64,000 bases of DNA, from the NCBI RefSeq assembly GCF_002964665.1, contig NZ_PQBZ01000002.1:248001-312000 (forward strand), in the 5' to 3' direction. The translations under genes were made by a program, and so were the position numbers. The stretch's first letter is position 1, and each line of letters begins with the position of its first letter. Below the pieces are notes generated by a model. It did not search any database. It was not told where the DNA came from and saw nothing but the letters and a program-made list of their open reading frames with translations. The DNA comes from Pseudoalteromonas sp. T1lg23B. GTDB lineage: Bacteria; Pseudomonadota; Gammaproteobacteria; Enterobacterales; Alteromonadaceae. This document shows, one piece after another, positions 48,544-59,413 of this stretch.

Positions 48544-51318
48544 TTACTCGGCGGTATATGCCTCGCCTTGTTTTATCCAGTTTGCAGCAGGCTTGCCTTT
48601 GAGATGATGATCAAAGTATTCCATCATGCGAATTGAAAAGTCCAACTGGTTAGGAAACTGCTTCAAATGATGAGGTTCACCTTCATATTGCAAGAAAATA
48701 GCATCCTTATTGTAACGACGCAGCGCTAAGTAGTACTGAATACCTTCTTGCCATGGCACCGCGCCATCTTCATCACCAAACATCAATAAAATAGGAGTAT
48801 TCACCTTATCAGCAAAAAATACTGGAGAGTTCTCAATGTACAGCTCAGGAGCTTCAATTAAGGTCTTGCCAATGCGACTTTGCCCCGATTCATATTGAAA
48901 TTGGCGTGCTAGGCCCGATTTTAGACGAATACCACTGTAGGCTGAGGTCATATTGGATACCGGCGCGCCAGAAACAACCGCTTTAAACATGTCGGTTTGA
49001 GTCACCATAAAAGCGCTTTGATAGCCTGCCCATGAGTGGCCTTGCAAGCCAATTTTATTTGGATCGGCGACACCGATATCAATCAGTTTTTGTGCGGCAT
49101 TGATCATGGTTTGAGTTGATGAGCGACCAGGGTAGCCAATTTCAAAGCGAATATCAGGTAGAAACAGGGCATATCCGTTGGAGGTAAACATCGGGAAGTT
49201 TGGTCTATGGTTGAGCTCCATTTTTGGAAAGTCGTACATACGCTGGCTCATGTAGCGATAGAAGTAGATCACTACAGGCACTTTATCGCCTTCTTTATAG
49301 TTGGCAGGTTTGATCAACACACCTTGCAAGTCTTCGCCGTTGTAGCCTTTGTATTGTACTAACTCAGGTTTTTGGCCCCATGCAAATTGGCTCATTTGAG
49401 GATTAAGGTCAGTGATTTTTTGGGGCTGGCTAAATTGTGTATCCGTTTGCCAATAATCAGGGAACTGGTGATAGCTTTGTTTGGTAAAAATGATTTTATC
49501 GCCATGTTTGGCTTTCTTAACTAAATCAAAGCGCGCTTTACCATGCAATACTGTGGTGAGTTTGCCTGTGTCTAATGCCAAGGTAGCCACATGTGTTTGC
49601 TTATTTTTCAGGTTGTGCGCTTCAAGCAGTAACTGCTCGTTGTGCGCAAACCCGAGCTTGTTATCATCTAATTGCACAACGCGATACTGAGTGTGTGTTT
49701 CTCTACCTTGCGTCAAGCGTGTTGCTTGTTGGGTATTTACATCAAACGCCCAAATATCATATTTGGAATAAACATAGACAACGCTACCATCAAGTTGCCA
49801 ACCGGCAAAGCCATAGCCCGGCTGAGGTTCTGGGTAGTCATGCTTATCATCGGCAAAGATGGCATCACGAATTGCCTTGGTCAGTACTGTTTCCTTTTGT
49901 GAGTCTAACGCTTTTAGCCACACATGTTGGTTTTTAAAGAATGCCGCATGTTGCCCTGTGGGGGAGAGACTAGGGGAAAATGGCGATTCTTTGATAATAA
50001 AGTGTTTAGCACCTGTGCTCACTTGTACTGCATAGTAGTCACGATAAAACCCTTTATACATGATTTGTTCAAGGTAAGGTTGATCGTTGTTGACCAGTAA
50101 GAACTCGGCTTCAGTGTTGAGCTCAATATTGGGAGTACGAGTGTCGCTCAACTGAGCAATGCGCTCACCGTTGAGGTGATACACGGCTTGATAATGACGG
50201 TGTTTATTGGTTTCTTCCCAGCTTTTAACTTCACGAGTTTTGATTTCTGAGTCATTGTTGTGCCAGATTTTAAGCCCTCTTTGCGCGCGGATTGTCTCGA
50301 AATCTGTCAGTGACGCATCGTCTTTGTACTTGAGCTGTTTTTCTTTAGCATCAAGTACAGGGCGGTTTTCAAAATATAAACGCTCGCCATGTTCAGACCA
50401 TTTTAAAGAGGCTGTTTTTGCACTAAACCATTGCTCTGGGTTGGTAATTTGTTTTGTAGAGTTGTTTTTGGCATCCCATAGTGTCAGTTGGTAGTGGCGA
50501 CGACGCGCATCCTCGTTTACGTAGTTCCCCTGATAAAATGCCACAAGTTGTCCGTCTGGGTGCCAAGCAGCTTGGCTCAGTGTGATCCCAGGTTCGTCAA
50601 ACAAGATATGTTGTTGTGAGTTGCTCAGTTCAACAAAGCTAATACGGTTGTTGCTACCATCATCGCTTAACTGGTTGAATAACAATCCTAACCCTGTTGG
50701 ACTGAGACTATATTGACCCACACGCTTTATGCGTTGTAGGTTGTTGTTGTTTAGGTTGATGATGACCAGTTCATACGCTTTGTCTTTTTTGTCTGGGGAG
50801 ATCCCGACTTTGTCGTCTTTGTCATTAGTGCTGCTAGTGGGTTTGCTTTTATCGTCTGTTTTTTCTCGATACGCTAGCCAAGTACCATCGTCAGAGAGCT
50901 GATAATCGACGACATTGTCGAATGTCTGTTGTTGTTTCGTTTGTGTGTTTATCAGTACTAACTGCGTGGGAAGCTGCTTTTTATCTTCTTTACTCGCGGT
51001 CTCTTGTGCCAGTAATGACGGTTTTTGGGTAAATGTCACCCAAGTTGCAGATTGATTGATTTGCGGTTTGACGCCACGAGGAACCTGAGCAATGAGCTGA
51101 TTGGTTGTTAAATCGTACACATGTCCATTGCTATCGCCACGATATGGTTGCGCCGAAAATGATAAAAACTGCCCATTTTCTGACAATACAGTGTCTTGCG
51201 CATAGCGAAAATCGAAGACATCTTTAAATTCGAGCGGTTGATTCTCTAAGGTGGCAAGTGCTTGCGTGCTGAACGCAAGTAACATACTCGCACTGAGTAG
51301 GGAATTGATAGGTTTCAT
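48544..51318 (-). CDS. Exported S9 family prolyl-oligopeptidase-like peptidase
   Basis: Serine peptidase of the prolyl oligopeptidase family, predicted periplasmic. It has 924 residues with a signal peptide (MKPINSLLSASMLLAFSTQALA). A long N-terminal beta-propeller region of TolB/DPP-like strands comes first, then a C-terminal alpha/beta-hydrolase domain. The nucleophile is in GLQGHSWAGYQSAFM. An Asp lies in MFGDEDGAVPW and the His in GEPHHLK, completing the triad. It is longer than typical S9 enzymes (about 700), owing mainly to the propeller. It is a single gene ended by a strong terminator. Confidence 0.9.
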   Translation of the reverse strand: MKPINSLLSASMLLAFSTQALATLENQPLEFKDVFDFRYAQDTVLSENGQFLSFSAQPYRGDSNGHVYDLTTNQLIAQVPRGVKPQINQSATWVTFTQKPSLLAQETASKEDKKQLPTQLVLINTQTKQQQTFDNVVDYQLSDDGTWLAYREKTDDKSKPTSSTNDKDDKVGISPDKKDKAYELVIINLNNNNLQRIKRVGQYSLSPTGLGLLFNQLSDDGSNNRISFVELSNSQQHILFDEPGITLSQAAWHPDGQLVAFYQGNYVNEDARRRHYQLTLWDAKNNSTKQITNPEQWFSAKTASLKWSEHGERLYFENRPVLDAKEKQLKYKDDASLTDFETIRAQRGLKIWHNNDSEIKTREVKSWEETNKHRHYQAVYHLNGERIAQLSDTRTPNIELNTEAEFLLVNNDQPYLEQIMYKGFYRDYYAVQVSTGAKHFIIKESPFSPSLSPTGQHAAFFKNQHVWLKALDSQKETVLTKAIRDAIFADDKHDYPEPQPGYGFAGWQLDGSVVYVYSKYDIWAFDVNTQQATRLTQGRETHTQYRVVQLDDNKLGFAHNEQLLLEAHNLKNKQTHVATLALDTGKLTTVLHGKARFDLVKKAKHGDKIIFTKQSYHQFPDYWQTDTQFSQPQKITDLNPQMSQFAWGQKPELVQYKGYNGEDLQGVLIKPANYKEGDKVPVVIYFYRYMSQRMYDFPKMELNHRPNFPMFTSNGYALFLPDIRFEIGYPGRSSTQTMINAAQKLIDIGVADPNKIGLQGHSWAGYQSAFMVTQTDMFKAVVSGAPVSNMTSAYSGIRLKSGLARQFQYESGQSRIGKTLIEAPELYIENSPVFFADKVNTPILLMFGDEDGAVPWQEGIQYYLALRRYNKDAIFLQYEGEPHHLKQFPNQLDFSIRMMEYFDHHLKGKPAANWIKQGEAYTAE

Positions 51319-51466
51319 GTGCTAAGACTAGTTAAATTATTAATAACCCGTTTTAACACGAATCAGCAGGCGCTCTAAAGCCTCTTGCGGCAAATGTCAG
51401 TTTGAAGGAGATAAAAACGACGTTTTTTGCGTCTTCAGTACTGATAATACTGTGTGGCTCACATTA

Positions 51467-52057
51467 TTATGCGAGCCAGATTTTTTGTAACTCGAGCCAC
51501 TGTTTCTCAAACTGACTACTAGGTAGGGCTTTAAAGTCGCTACGTACAAATTGGTTCATTTTTCCTTCCACATAAGCTAGAAATAGGTTAGCGAGTGCAC
51601 TTTCTTCAGTGGCAAAGGCTTTACCTTCTCTAAGCTTTCTTTCACGTAGCACTTGTTTGAATTGGGTTTCTAGTTTCTCAAACAGGCTCTGTACACGTTC
51701 TCTTAATCTTTCTTGCTCACCTTGCAGAGCATCGCCCGTTAAAATTCGCGTGATCCCTGGATTTTTCTCTGCAAAAGCGAGCAATAGCATCAGAATATTG
51801 TAGATACGTCCTTGGGTTTCTTTTTCATTCTCTAAGATCAGATTAATACGTGAAAGCAAAGTATCTTCAATAAACTCAATCAAGCCTTCAAACATGCGCG
51901 CCTTGCTCGGAAAGTGTCGATACAGTGCGGCTTCAGATACACCAACTTCTGCGGCTAGCTTAGCCGTAGTAATGCGTTGACCTGGGCTAGTTTCAAGCAT
52001 TTGTGCGAGAGATTGTAGTATTTGCTCTTTGCGATTACTGCGTTTAGTCGCTGGCAT
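51467..52057 (-). CDS. slmA: Nucleoid occlusion factor SlmA
   Basis: TetR-family DNA-binding protein that blocks FtsZ assembly over the nucleoid. It has 196 residues from the ATG at 52057 ([20 protein letters not shown]), which has AAGGAAAG upstream; a start at 52111 lacks such a site. The helix-turn-helix reads [21 protein letters not shown]. It lies next to coaBC and radC as in E. coli. Confidence 0.95.
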   Translation of the reverse strand: MPATKRSNRKEQILQSLAQMLETSPGQRITTAKLAAEVGVSEAALYRHFPSKARMFEGLIEFIEDTLLSRINLILENEKETQGRIYNILMLLLAFAEKNPGITRILTGDALQGEQERLRERVQSLFEKLETQFKQVLRERKLREGKAFATEESALANLFLAYVEGKMNQFVRSDFKALPSSQFEKQWLELQKIWLA

Positions 52058-52177
52058 GAACTTTCCTTTCGTTATCGTTATTATGGTCAGTGTAAACCCC
52101 AAGCAGCTCACACCTATGCTCGGGGACTTATGTTAATGTTTTATTCAGTTCGGTGCCAGTACTTTAAAAGGTCGTAT

Positions 52178-53383
52178 TTATCGACCAATACAATCTAGTT
52201 GTTTTGTGATCTCCAGCAATACTGACATTGCCAGTGCTTGCTTGTCCGCGACCGGCAGCTCGACACTGTCATTTGGCCAAAATAGCGTTAAGGCGTTATG
52301 GTCGGCATTAAATCCCAGCCCTTCGCGAGAAACGTCATTGGCACAAATCATGTCTAAGTTTTTGTTTTTTAACTTGCCTTTAGCATATTGTTCGACGTTT
52401 TGAGTTTCAGCAGCAAAGCCTACGGTATACGGGCGGTTTTTTGTCAGGGCGGCAACTTCGGCGATAATGTCTGGGTTTTTAACCATAGTGACGAGCATAT
52501 CATCACCTTGTTTTTTAATTTTTTGCTCCGCTACCTGCGCAGCTCGATAATCAGCCACAGCAGCACAGCCGATAAAAATATCTGACTTGGACGCATACTC
52601 TAAAGCGGCATCTCGCATTTGTATTGCACTTTCAACATTAACTAAGTTAACGCCCGATGGAGCTTTGATAGAGACGGGGCCAGAGATCAAATTCACCTTC
52701 GCACCGAGCATTACAGCGGCACTTGCCAACGCATAACCCATTTTTCCAGAGCTGTGATTACTAATGAAACGAACGGGGTCTAATGCCTCTCGTGTTGGAC
52801 CAGCGGTGATTGTGACCGTGACATCGGCAAGTACAGTGGCTTGCTCTGGCGCAAGACATAACTCCAGTAACTCGTGTGGCTCTAACATTCTACCTGCCCC
52901 CACATCCCCACACGCTTGTTCACCTTTACCTGGCCCCCAAATAGCCACCCCTCTGGATTGCAGGGTTTGGAGGTTTGCTTGCGTTGCAGCATGCGCATAC
53001 ATTTGTTGATTCATCGCTGGCGCAATGGCTACTTTTGCTGGTGTGGCAAGTAGTAAGGTAGTGAGTAAGTCATCGGCAATCCCCTGAGCCATTTTGGCGA
53101 TGATATTACAACTGGCAGGGGCAACGAGGATGAGATCGGCCCATTTAGCGAACTCAATATGCCCCATTGCTGCTTCTGCACTGGGGTCAAGCAGTGAATC
53201 AGAAACGGGCTCCCCTGATACAGCCTGCATGGTCAGAGGCGTAATAAAGTGCTTTGCGGATTCGGTCATGACCACTTTAACTGCACAGCCTTGTTCTTTT
53301 AAACGCCTGACAAGCTCAGCACATTTATATGCAGCAATACCGCCACTGATCCCTAGAACAATATTTTTATTTTGTTGGCTCAT
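52178..53383 (-). CDS. coaBC: Coenzyme A biosynthesis bifunctional protein CoaBC
   Basis: Phosphopantothenoylcysteine synthetase/decarboxylase, which makes 4'-phosphopantetheine for coenzyme A. It has 401 residues. The N-terminal flavin CoaC part has [55 protein letters not shown] and [10 protein letters not shown]. The CoaB part has [28 protein letters not shown] 53383 is preferred over a TTG two codons upstream. It is divergent from radC. Confidence 0.97.
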   Translation of the reverse strand: MSQQNKNIVLGISGGIAAYKCAELVRRLKEQGCAVKVVMTESAKHFITPLTMQAVSGEPVSDSLLDPSAEAAMGHIEFAKWADLILVAPASCNIIAKMAQGIADDLLTTLLLATPAKVAIAPAMNQQMYAHAATQANLQTLQSRGVAIWGPGKGEQACGDVGAGRMLEPHELLELCLAPEQATVLADVTVTITAGPTREALDPVRFISNHSSGKMGYALASAAVMLGAKVNLISGPVSIKAPSGVNLVNVESAIQMRDAALEYASKSDIFIGCAAVADYRAAQVAEQKIKKQGDDMLVTMVKNPDIIAEVAALTKNRPYTVGFAAETQNVEQYAKGKLKNKNLDMICANDVSREGLGFNADHNALTLFWPNDSVELPVADKQALAMSVLLEITKQLDCIGR

Positions 53384-53522
53384 GTCCAAAATCCAGAATT
53401 AATTAAGTAGATGTTAAAGATAACACAGAGGCATTTTTATGGCAGCAAACAGATGCTTTTGAATAATCGAATTTGGTCGCTAAACTTAGTGCTCGAAGGA
53501 TAGATTACTCTAAGGATAAGAG

Positions 53523-54197
53523 ATGCAATTAAATAGCCTTGAGGCGCACGCGCGCCCACGTGAAAAGTTACTCCATTGTGGCCCCGAAGCACTGAGCGAT
53601 GCTGAGCTGTTAGCCATCTTTTTGCGTACAGGAACCCGAGGGATGAATGCCATTGAGTTGGCCCAATCACTGTTGGCACAAAATCATACGCTAGACAATT
53701 TGTTTAATGCTAGTTTGAGTGAGTTCAGTGCCCTTAAGGGGCTTGGTACGGCCAAATATGTACAGTTGCAGGCGGTGTTGGAGCTAAGTAAACGGTATTT
53801 AAAGGAATGCTGTCATCGCGACACACTCTTTGACTCGCCGCAGGCAGTCAATGATTACTTAACAATTCAACTAAGAGGATTAAGACACGAAGTTTTTATG
53901 GCTTTGTATGTTGATAATCAAAACCGGCTTATAAAGGACGAAATTTTGTTCACAGGTACAATCAATGCGGCGTCGGTGTACCCTAGAGAAGTTGTGAAAG
54001 CAGCATTAAAGCACAATGCTGCTGCTTTAATATTTGCACACAATCACCCATCAGGTGTGGCAGAACCAAGTCAGGCAGACAAATTAATCACCAAAAAACT
54101 ACAAAATGCACTGGCGCTGGTGGATATTAATGTACTCGACCATCTTATCGTGGCGGGAAATCAGTGTATTTCATTTGCGCAGCGGGGCTTGATCTAG
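53523..54197 (+). CDS. radC: RadC family JAB/MPN domain protein
   Basis: Protein of 224 residues, formerly called DNA repair protein RadC; its actual function is unsettled. The N-terminal part has a helix-hairpin-helix-like region ([24 protein letters not shown] and [15 protein letters not shown]). The C-terminal JAB1/MPN domain carries the metal-binding signature [18 protein letters not shown]. It is divergent from coaBC, as in E. coli, and followed by the rpmB promoter region. Confidence 0.93.
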   Translation: MQLNSLEAHARPREKLLHCGPEALSDAELLAIFLRTGTRGMNAIELAQSLLAQNHTLDNLFNASLSEFSALKGLGTAKYVQLQAVLELSKRYLKECCHRDTLFDSPQAVNDYLTIQLRGLRHEVFMALYVDNQNRLIKDEILFTGTINAASVYPREVVKAALKHNAAALIFAHNHPSGVAEPSQADKLITKKLQNALALVDINVLDHLIVAGNQCISFAQRGLI

Positions 54198-54356
54198 TGT
54201 CTTGAGGGCAACAAAGTTGTAAAAAACATCACTTTGCGGCGTTTTTTACAAATTAGTTTAATTTAAATGCAGTTTTTGCTTTCCTAAGGGGCATTCGATC
54301 ATTATAATTGGCCGCTATCAAATTTACACATGAGCTGATTAGATAGGATCAGATCC

Positions 54357-54385
54357 TTGATCTCTGCCTGTAGATGCTGTATAAA
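54357..54385 (+). promoter_or_regulatory. Sigma70-type promoter of rpmB-rpmG
   Basis: TTGATC (54357-54362), 17-nt spacer, TATAAA (54380-54385). Followed by GAGCGCCCTC, a possible GC-rich discriminator as found at ribosomal promoters, and an 80-nt leader to rpmB. Close to consensus; not experimentally known. Confidence 0.7.
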
Positions 54386-54471
54386 GAGCGCCCTCTGATT
54401 TACCCCGGGGCTACGCAGTTAAGGTCCAAGGGAAAATTAAGCTCGAGCGAAGTTATTGGAGATACATAGAC

Positions 54472-54708
54472 ATGTCTAAAGTCTGTCAAGTTACAGGTAA
54501 GCGCCCAGTGGTAGGTAACCACCGTTCACACGCGCGCAACGCTACTAAGCGTCGCTTCCTACCTAACCTACAAACACACCGTTTCTGGGTTGAAAGCGAA
54601 AAACGTTTCGTTACATTACGTACTACTACTAAAGGTATGCGTATTATCGATAAGAAAGGCATCGACGCGGTATTAGTAGATATCCGTGCTCGCGGCGAAA
54701 AAGTTTAA
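54472..54708 (+). CDS. rpmB: Ribosomal protein bL28
   Basis: Large-subunit ribosomal protein. It has 78 residues, starts [20 protein letters not shown], and ends with ARGEKV. The length equals that of E. coli L28. First gene of the rpmB-rpmG operon. Confidence 0.98.
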   Translation: MSKVCQVTGKRPVVGNHRSHARNATKRRFLPNLQTHRFWVESEKRFVTLRTTTKGMRIIDKKGIDAVLVDIRARGEKV

Positions 54709-54720
54709 GGAGCTTGAATC

Positions 54721-54876
54721 ATGCGTGATAAGATCCGTTTAGTTTCAACTGCTGGTACTGGTTATTTCTACACTACCGACAAGAACAAGCGTAACATGCC
54801 TGAAAAAATGGAAATCAAAAAGTACGATCCTAAAGTTCGTAAGCACGTGATTTTCAAAGAAGCAAAAATCAAGTAA
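54721..54876 (+). CDS. rpmG: Ribosomal protein bL33
   Basis: Large-subunit ribosomal protein of 51 residues: [19 protein letters not shown] at the start, then [15 protein letters not shown] and a basic C-terminus ending EAKIK. It begins 12 bases after rpmB with AAGGAG as ribosome site. No zinc-binding Cys pairs, so it is the zinc-free type. Confidence 0.98.
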   Translation: MRDKIRLVSTAGTGYFYTTDKNKRNMPEKMEIKKYDPKVRKHVIFKEAKIK

Positions 54877-54897
54877 TTTTGCTTTTTACAGAATACT

Positions 54898-54924
54898 AAA
54901 AACCCAGCTTAGGCTGGGTTTTTT
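54898..54924 (+). terminator. Terminator of rpmB-rpmG
   Basis: AAAAACCCAGC (54898-54908), loop TTAG, GCTGGGTTTTTT (54913-54924). Classic rho-independent form. Confidence 0.92.
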
Positions 54925-54980
54925 GTTTTTATTTACCGCGATATTATTAACGTTATGCCGTGGAGCACTTTTCAGTGATC

Positions 54981-56972
54981 CTATTCAAAAGTGAGCATCT
55001 GAATATCACCTTGCATGGGCTGTAGTTGAGCGAAGATGATTTGTTGTTCGTCAGCTTGCACGTGATATTGGTGAAGAAAACCCTCAGGCTCCGTCATAAT
55101 GTGCTTTTGCGTTTGGGTGTGCAGATTGTATTGCCAAATACCTGAGCCTTTACGATAGAAATAAACATGCTTGTTTAATATTTGCCAGTTGAGCCAATTG
55201 ATATTGCTAAAGTCACTGAGCACTAACTGTTCTTCACCCGCGGCTAATTTCCATAACCCTGCTTGATCGCGTTTGCTGAAATACAGCGTTTCGTCATAGA
55301 AATAACCGCTATAGCCGCCTTTTTTGGTGACTTGTCGGTGTGTTTGCTGCTTTTTATCATACAACCACAGTTGCCACTGTCCGCTTTTATTACTGCTGTA
55401 CAACACCGTATTGGTACTATGTGCATAGCTAGGCGCATAGGCCTGATGACTTGTGGTAAATAATGTGTGTAACTGTGCATTGCTAATATCATACTCGTAA
55501 ACTGCACCGAGCTTTTCAAAGATAAGTTTGTTTTCAGTTGGTGCAATATCATAACGGGTAAAGCCAAATTCAAATGGCATATCTAGTTTTGATAGTTGTT
55601 CATTTTGGTATTGCCAAAGAGTATGTTGGTCGTCCATGTCTGAAATGAAAAATACATCTTCACTTTTACTTCTAGGGAGCCGGTTTAGGGCGGCGTTACT
55701 AAACAGAGTCTTCGTGTTTGAATCTTTAAGGTTATACGCCTGTATTTTCGAACTGGCATGGTATTGACTGATCAAGACCACTTGCTGATTAGGCTCTCGC
55801 TTTGTAACTGCAATGGATTCTATAGGGTAGCTTAGTTGTTTGATATGTTGTTTGGCACCTGTGTCAGCGGCCAAACGATAGAGTGCCTTATGGTTTGCAA
55901 TGAACAGCGTATCTTGTTCTGTACTCCATGCGATTGCGTTAAGTGTGTGATCTATGGTGTGCACGGCCAGTGTCTTGAGGCTGTTGCTATCCACAATATG
56001 TATTTCACTGAGACTGGATTCAATATAACGTACGAACGCAAGCAAAGGTTTACTTGGATGTGCAGCGAGTAAGAAATCTCCTTTCATGTGCGCATGTTGC
56101 AAAGGTAAGGTAAGCTGTTGCATTGCACTTGTTGCAATCATGAGTTTGTAAATCACATAAGGTGAGGCATTGTTATCACGAGCGCGGATAAATAGTGCTT
56201 GCTCATCATTTTGCCAACTTAATTTAATATTTTGTAAGGCACTGCAATCATAAATGACGTGCGGCTTTGCAGTGGCAATATGGTAGCGTTTGATTTGGCA
56301 ACGCAGTGGGTCTTGCTCAATCCAAACGATATCGTCACCCGAGGGACTGAGGCTTGCAAAAACAGTTGAATCGGGGTCCGTGGAGATAGGTTGAGTGTGC
56401 CCATCATCTAAAGACTTTAAAATAAGCCGCGGTGGTGATTGGGAAGAGGTGCTAGAAAAAAATAGCAGCTCTGCACTGCGGCTCGCGCTGATCATTGTTT
56501 CTATGCCATCCAGTGCGGTGACACGCTCAATATTAACAAGCGATGCGGATGTGTTTGGCCGGGGCATTAGAAATACAAACAATAACACTGCCAAGGTTAA
56601 CAATAGTAGTGCCGCTAAATAGACTTTGGATGTTAAATACCTTCTGTTGGGTTTGTGCTCATATACTTGTACCGCACAATTCAGTACATAACCAAACTTA
56701 GGTTTGGTGATGATTATATCTGCCGCCTCTGGCTTTAACTGTACAAAGTGATGACGCAACTTTGAAATGGCTTTATTGACGGCGCCATCGGAAACAACGC
56801 TGCCATGCCAGACAAGTTCAATCAACCGATCACGTGATAATACCTGCTCTGGATGCGTAACAAACACCATTAACAACGCATATGACTTGGCCTCTAACTG
56901 AATGACTTGGGTATGGTCGGTTAAGGTACGTTGTTCAGCGTCGAATATTATTCCATTAATCAGATATTTCAT
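54981..56972 (-). CDS. CadC-like membrane transcription regulator with propeller sensor domain
   Basis: One-component regulator of 663 residues. Residues 1 to about 100 form an OmpR/CadC-type winged helix (EQVLSRDRLIELVWHGSVVSDGAVNKAISKLRHHF in pieces). One membrane segment lies at about 115-137 (YLAALLLLTLAVLLFVFLM). The remainder is a TolB/WD40-like beta-propeller, placed in the periplasm if the topology follows CadC. Such proteins sense an external condition and bind DNA directly. It is divergent from the two-domain hydrolase gene, the most likely target. The ligand is unknown. Confidence 0.9.
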   Translation of the reverse strand: MKYLINGIIFDAEQRTLTDHTQVIQLEAKSYALLMVFVTHPEQVLSRDRLIELVWHGSVVSDGAVNKAISKLRHHFVQLKPEAADIIITKPKFGYVLNCAVQVYEHKPNRRYLTSKVYLAALLLLTLAVLLFVFLMPRPNTSASLVNIERVTALDGIETMISASRSAELLFFSSTSSQSPPRLILKSLDDGHTQPISTDPDSTVFASLSPSGDDIVWIEQDPLRCQIKRYHIATAKPHVIYDCSALQNIKLSWQNDEQALFIRARDNNASPYVIYKLMIATSAMQQLTLPLQHAHMKGDFLLAAHPSKPLLAFVRYIESSLSEIHIVDSNSLKTLAVHTIDHTLNAIAWSTEQDTLFIANHKALYRLAADTGAKQHIKQLSYPIESIAVTKREPNQQVVLISQYHASSKIQAYNLKDSNTKTLFSNAALNRLPRSKSEDVFFISDMDDQHTLWQYQNEQLSKLDMPFEFGFTRYDIAPTENKLIFEKLGAVYEYDISNAQLHTLFTTSHQAYAPSYAHSTNTVLYSSNKSGQWQLWLYDKKQQTHRQVTKKGGYSGYFYDETLYFSKRDQAGLWKLAAGEEQLVLSDFSNINWLNWQILNKHVYFYRKGSGIWQYNLHTQTQKHIMTEPEGFLHQYHVQADEQQIIFAQLQPMQGDIQMLTFE

Positions 56973-57097
56973 TTTTCAACTTGTTGATTATTATGCTTAT
57001 TTTAAAGGTAATGAAAAGGTAATGATAAATTCGATGATTAGTTAAGCACCAATGTATCAGGCAACCTAGGGTAACGGCAAAACATAAGGAGAACAAT

Positions 57098-58915
57098 ATG
57101 CTTAAACGATTACTTTGGTTGCTGTGTGTGACCTTACTGAGTGCCTGTGGCAGCAATGACAACTCACAGCGCGCAGATGATCAAGATAAAGAAACCCCAA
57201 CTCTGACTGTCGATACAACTAAGGAGATTTCACATAACGGCAGGGTGTATAGACTCGCCTTTCCTGACAGTGGCTTTGATGAACACAAGGCCTACAAGTT
57301 ATTACTTGCTTTTCACGGCTCAGGGCAAAGTGCCAAAGGGATGCAAGAAATGGTAAAACTAGAATCTTTTAGTGATGACTATCTGGTTGTTTATCCAAAG
57401 TCAAAAGAAGTGGAATGGGATGATGGGTGTGGCTGTAATATTGCCCACCGGTTAAATGCCCAAGATGTTGGCTTTGTGGTTGATATTATTCAGAAAATGC
57501 ACGCCGAGTATAATCTTCTAGAAGGTGAGAATTACGCCGTTGGATTTTCTCAAGGAGGGCTCTTCAGTCAGAACATGATGTGCAAGCACAGTGAGCTGTT
57601 CAAAGGGGTTGCCAGTGTAGCTTCGCCAATGTCAGTACAGCTGGCTCAGGTTTGTACCATCTCATCACCAACGCATTACATGATGGTACAAGGAGATAAA
57701 GATGCTGTGTTGCCCTATAGTGGACTTGAGCACAGCAACTTCGGTTTGATTTCTGCGCCAAGCGCTATTGAGTTAATTGCTCGTCAAAATCAAATTGAGT
57801 CTCCCTATGACATTGAAGCGTTGGCAGATAATGTATTACTTAGAACTTATCGTAATGAGCAGTCGGTTGTGAATCAACTGGTCACCATCAAAGGTGGTTA
57901 CCATACTTGGTCTTTCAACGATTTTAATACCAGTGAACAAATACTGGCGTTCTTCGATCAAAGCAGTGATATTAAACTACCTACCCATTCAGCTTTGTAT
58001 CGACTCGAGAGCGGAGATTATCATGTGAGAAGTATGGGAGAAGCAAACGGCAAAAGTGATATTATTTTACTCTCAGGTGCCAATAAGTTTTTTCACAGCG
58101 ACTCAGCATGGACCACCCTTATTCATCCTATGCTGGCTGAGCATGGCAAAGTCCATGTCATTGACCGTCTAGGCAGTGCGTGGAGTAGCGATACCCAAGA
58201 GCCTTCGTTTTCATTATTTGCTGCGGATTTACCCAAGCTACTAGAAGCACTTAAGGTTGAATCGGCAATATTCGTGGCATTTGCCAACGGCAACCTTGCC
58301 ACTTTAATCTATCAGCATGCGCCCAGTGAGAAAGTAAAAACTCAAGGCATGATCTGGGTTGACCCTGATATTTTGCTGCCACATTCAATTAATCAATATC
58401 AATCTGGACCCGTTGCTTCTCTAAGAGAATATAAAGAGCAATACATTGAGTATGTGTCAGAAGGTCCGTGGACTGAATCTTCTATAGCGCGTGTCGCACA
58501 GGAAAGAGAAGAGATTGGGCTGCTCATTTCACAAAAGAATATGCCGCACATGGACTGGGATTATTATGACGCTGTAACGGCGCAACGCAGCCAAATTAAT
58601 AAGCAAGTCACGCGCATCAAGGAAATGATGAACTACCATGATGACCTTGAAGCGGCGCGCTACCTTGCTGAGAGCATTAATATTCCCATCACTATTATAG
58701 ATAGCGACTTCGAACGATTGGATATTGCCAATGCTGAGGAATCAGAAAAAGCAGGACTGATCCAGTGGCAAAACGAAGGCACCCAATGGAGCAAAGACAT
58801 CGCACATCGTACCCAAGGCCATTACTTTGCGTTAGAAAACGCCAGCCATCAAGTACTGTTTGAACATCCTGAAACGGTGATAGAAGCGCTTATCAAAGTA
58901 CTTGAACAACACTAG
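57098..58915 (+). CDS. Lipoprotein with an active and a degenerate alpha/beta-hydrolase domain
   Basis: Exported lipoprotein of 605 residues (lipobox LLSAC). Residues about 40-290 form a poly(3-hydroxybutyrate)-depolymerase/feruloyl-esterase-like hydrolase with LLLAFHGSGQSAKGM, DDGCGCNIAHRLNAQDVGFV and the nucleophile in AVGFSQGGLFSQNMMC, and His in GGYHTWSF. Residues about 300-600 form a second hydrolase-like domain. There the nucleophile elbow reads VAFANGNLATLI, with Asn in place of Ser, so it is probably inactive. The gene is divergent from a CadC-like regulator and ends at a terminator. The substrate is unknown; the fusion is unusual. Confidence 0.8.
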   Translation: MLKRLLWLLCVTLLSACGSNDNSQRADDQDKETPTLTVDTTKEISHNGRVYRLAFPDSGFDEHKAYKLLLAFHGSGQSAKGMQEMVKLESFSDDYLVVYPKSKEVEWDDGCGCNIAHRLNAQDVGFVVDIIQKMHAEYNLLEGENYAVGFSQGGLFSQNMMCKHSELFKGVASVASPMSVQLAQVCTISSPTHYMMVQGDKDAVLPYSGLEHSNFGLISAPSAIELIARQNQIESPYDIEALADNVLLRTYRNEQSVVNQLVTIKGGYHTWSFNDFNTSEQILAFFDQSSDIKLPTHSALYRLESGDYHVRSMGEANGKSDIILLSGANKFFHSDSAWTTLIHPMLAEHGKVHVIDRLGSAWSSDTQEPSFSLFAADLPKLLEALKVESAIFVAFANGNLATLIYQHAPSEKVKTQGMIWVDPDILLPHSINQYQSGPVASLREYKEQYIEYVSEGPWTESSIARVAQEREEIGLLISQKNMPHMDWDYYDAVTAQRSQINKQVTRIKEMMNYHDDLEAARYLAESINIPITIIDSDFERLDIANAEESEKAGLIQWQNEGTQWSKDIAHRTQGHYFALENASHQVLFEHPETVIEALIKVLEQH

Positions 58916-58969
58916 CGTTATTTCGGTGTTTCACTAAGGTATTTCCTACAAGTGACTGTTCCCCAGTCC

Positions 58970-58993
58970 AAAGCCGCTTAACGCGGCTTTTTT
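58970..58993 (+). terminator. Terminator of the two-domain hydrolase
   Basis: AAAGCCGC (58970-58977), loop TTAAC, GCGGCTTT (58983-58990) and further T. The same stem sequence recurs at 60766. Confidence 0.88.
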
Positions 58994-59413
58994 GATATTG
59001 ATGACTGAAGCGTGCTTTTAAGTCCTTCTTTAAGAACGTTCCAGCGTCCATTGGAGGAATGCTTTATTTAAAGCTCACTGAATAAAGCTGCGAACAGGTT
59101 GCCTGATACAATTGCCGAATGCTTGTTTATCTCCAAGTGTATAAAGCTAAAAGTTATTTATTATCGTCGGTGTCAAAAATTAACCGACCATATCAATATG
59201 TCTACTATGCGTAATTGGTTTATATCAAAAGTAGTTTAGATTATTAAGCGCGGAAAATGGGTGGCTGACAAACATGGATGTCGAATAAGGCTGACTCATA
59301 CTATGTGAACGCCTGTATTTATTTTGGGTATGTTGGTGTATTATTGTGCGTTGATAAGTATGAACACAGAGTTTTATCACTCTGCTCACCAATATAAATG
59401 GCCAAAGAAATAA
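58994..59413. other. Intergenic region without a supported gene
   Basis: About 420 bp of AT-rich sequence between the hydrolase terminator and the leucine-rich-repeat gene. A CAGAG/CTCTG inverted repeat near 59365-59383 lies 30 bp before the next start. No convincing ORF or RNA gene was seen. Confidence 0.4.
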
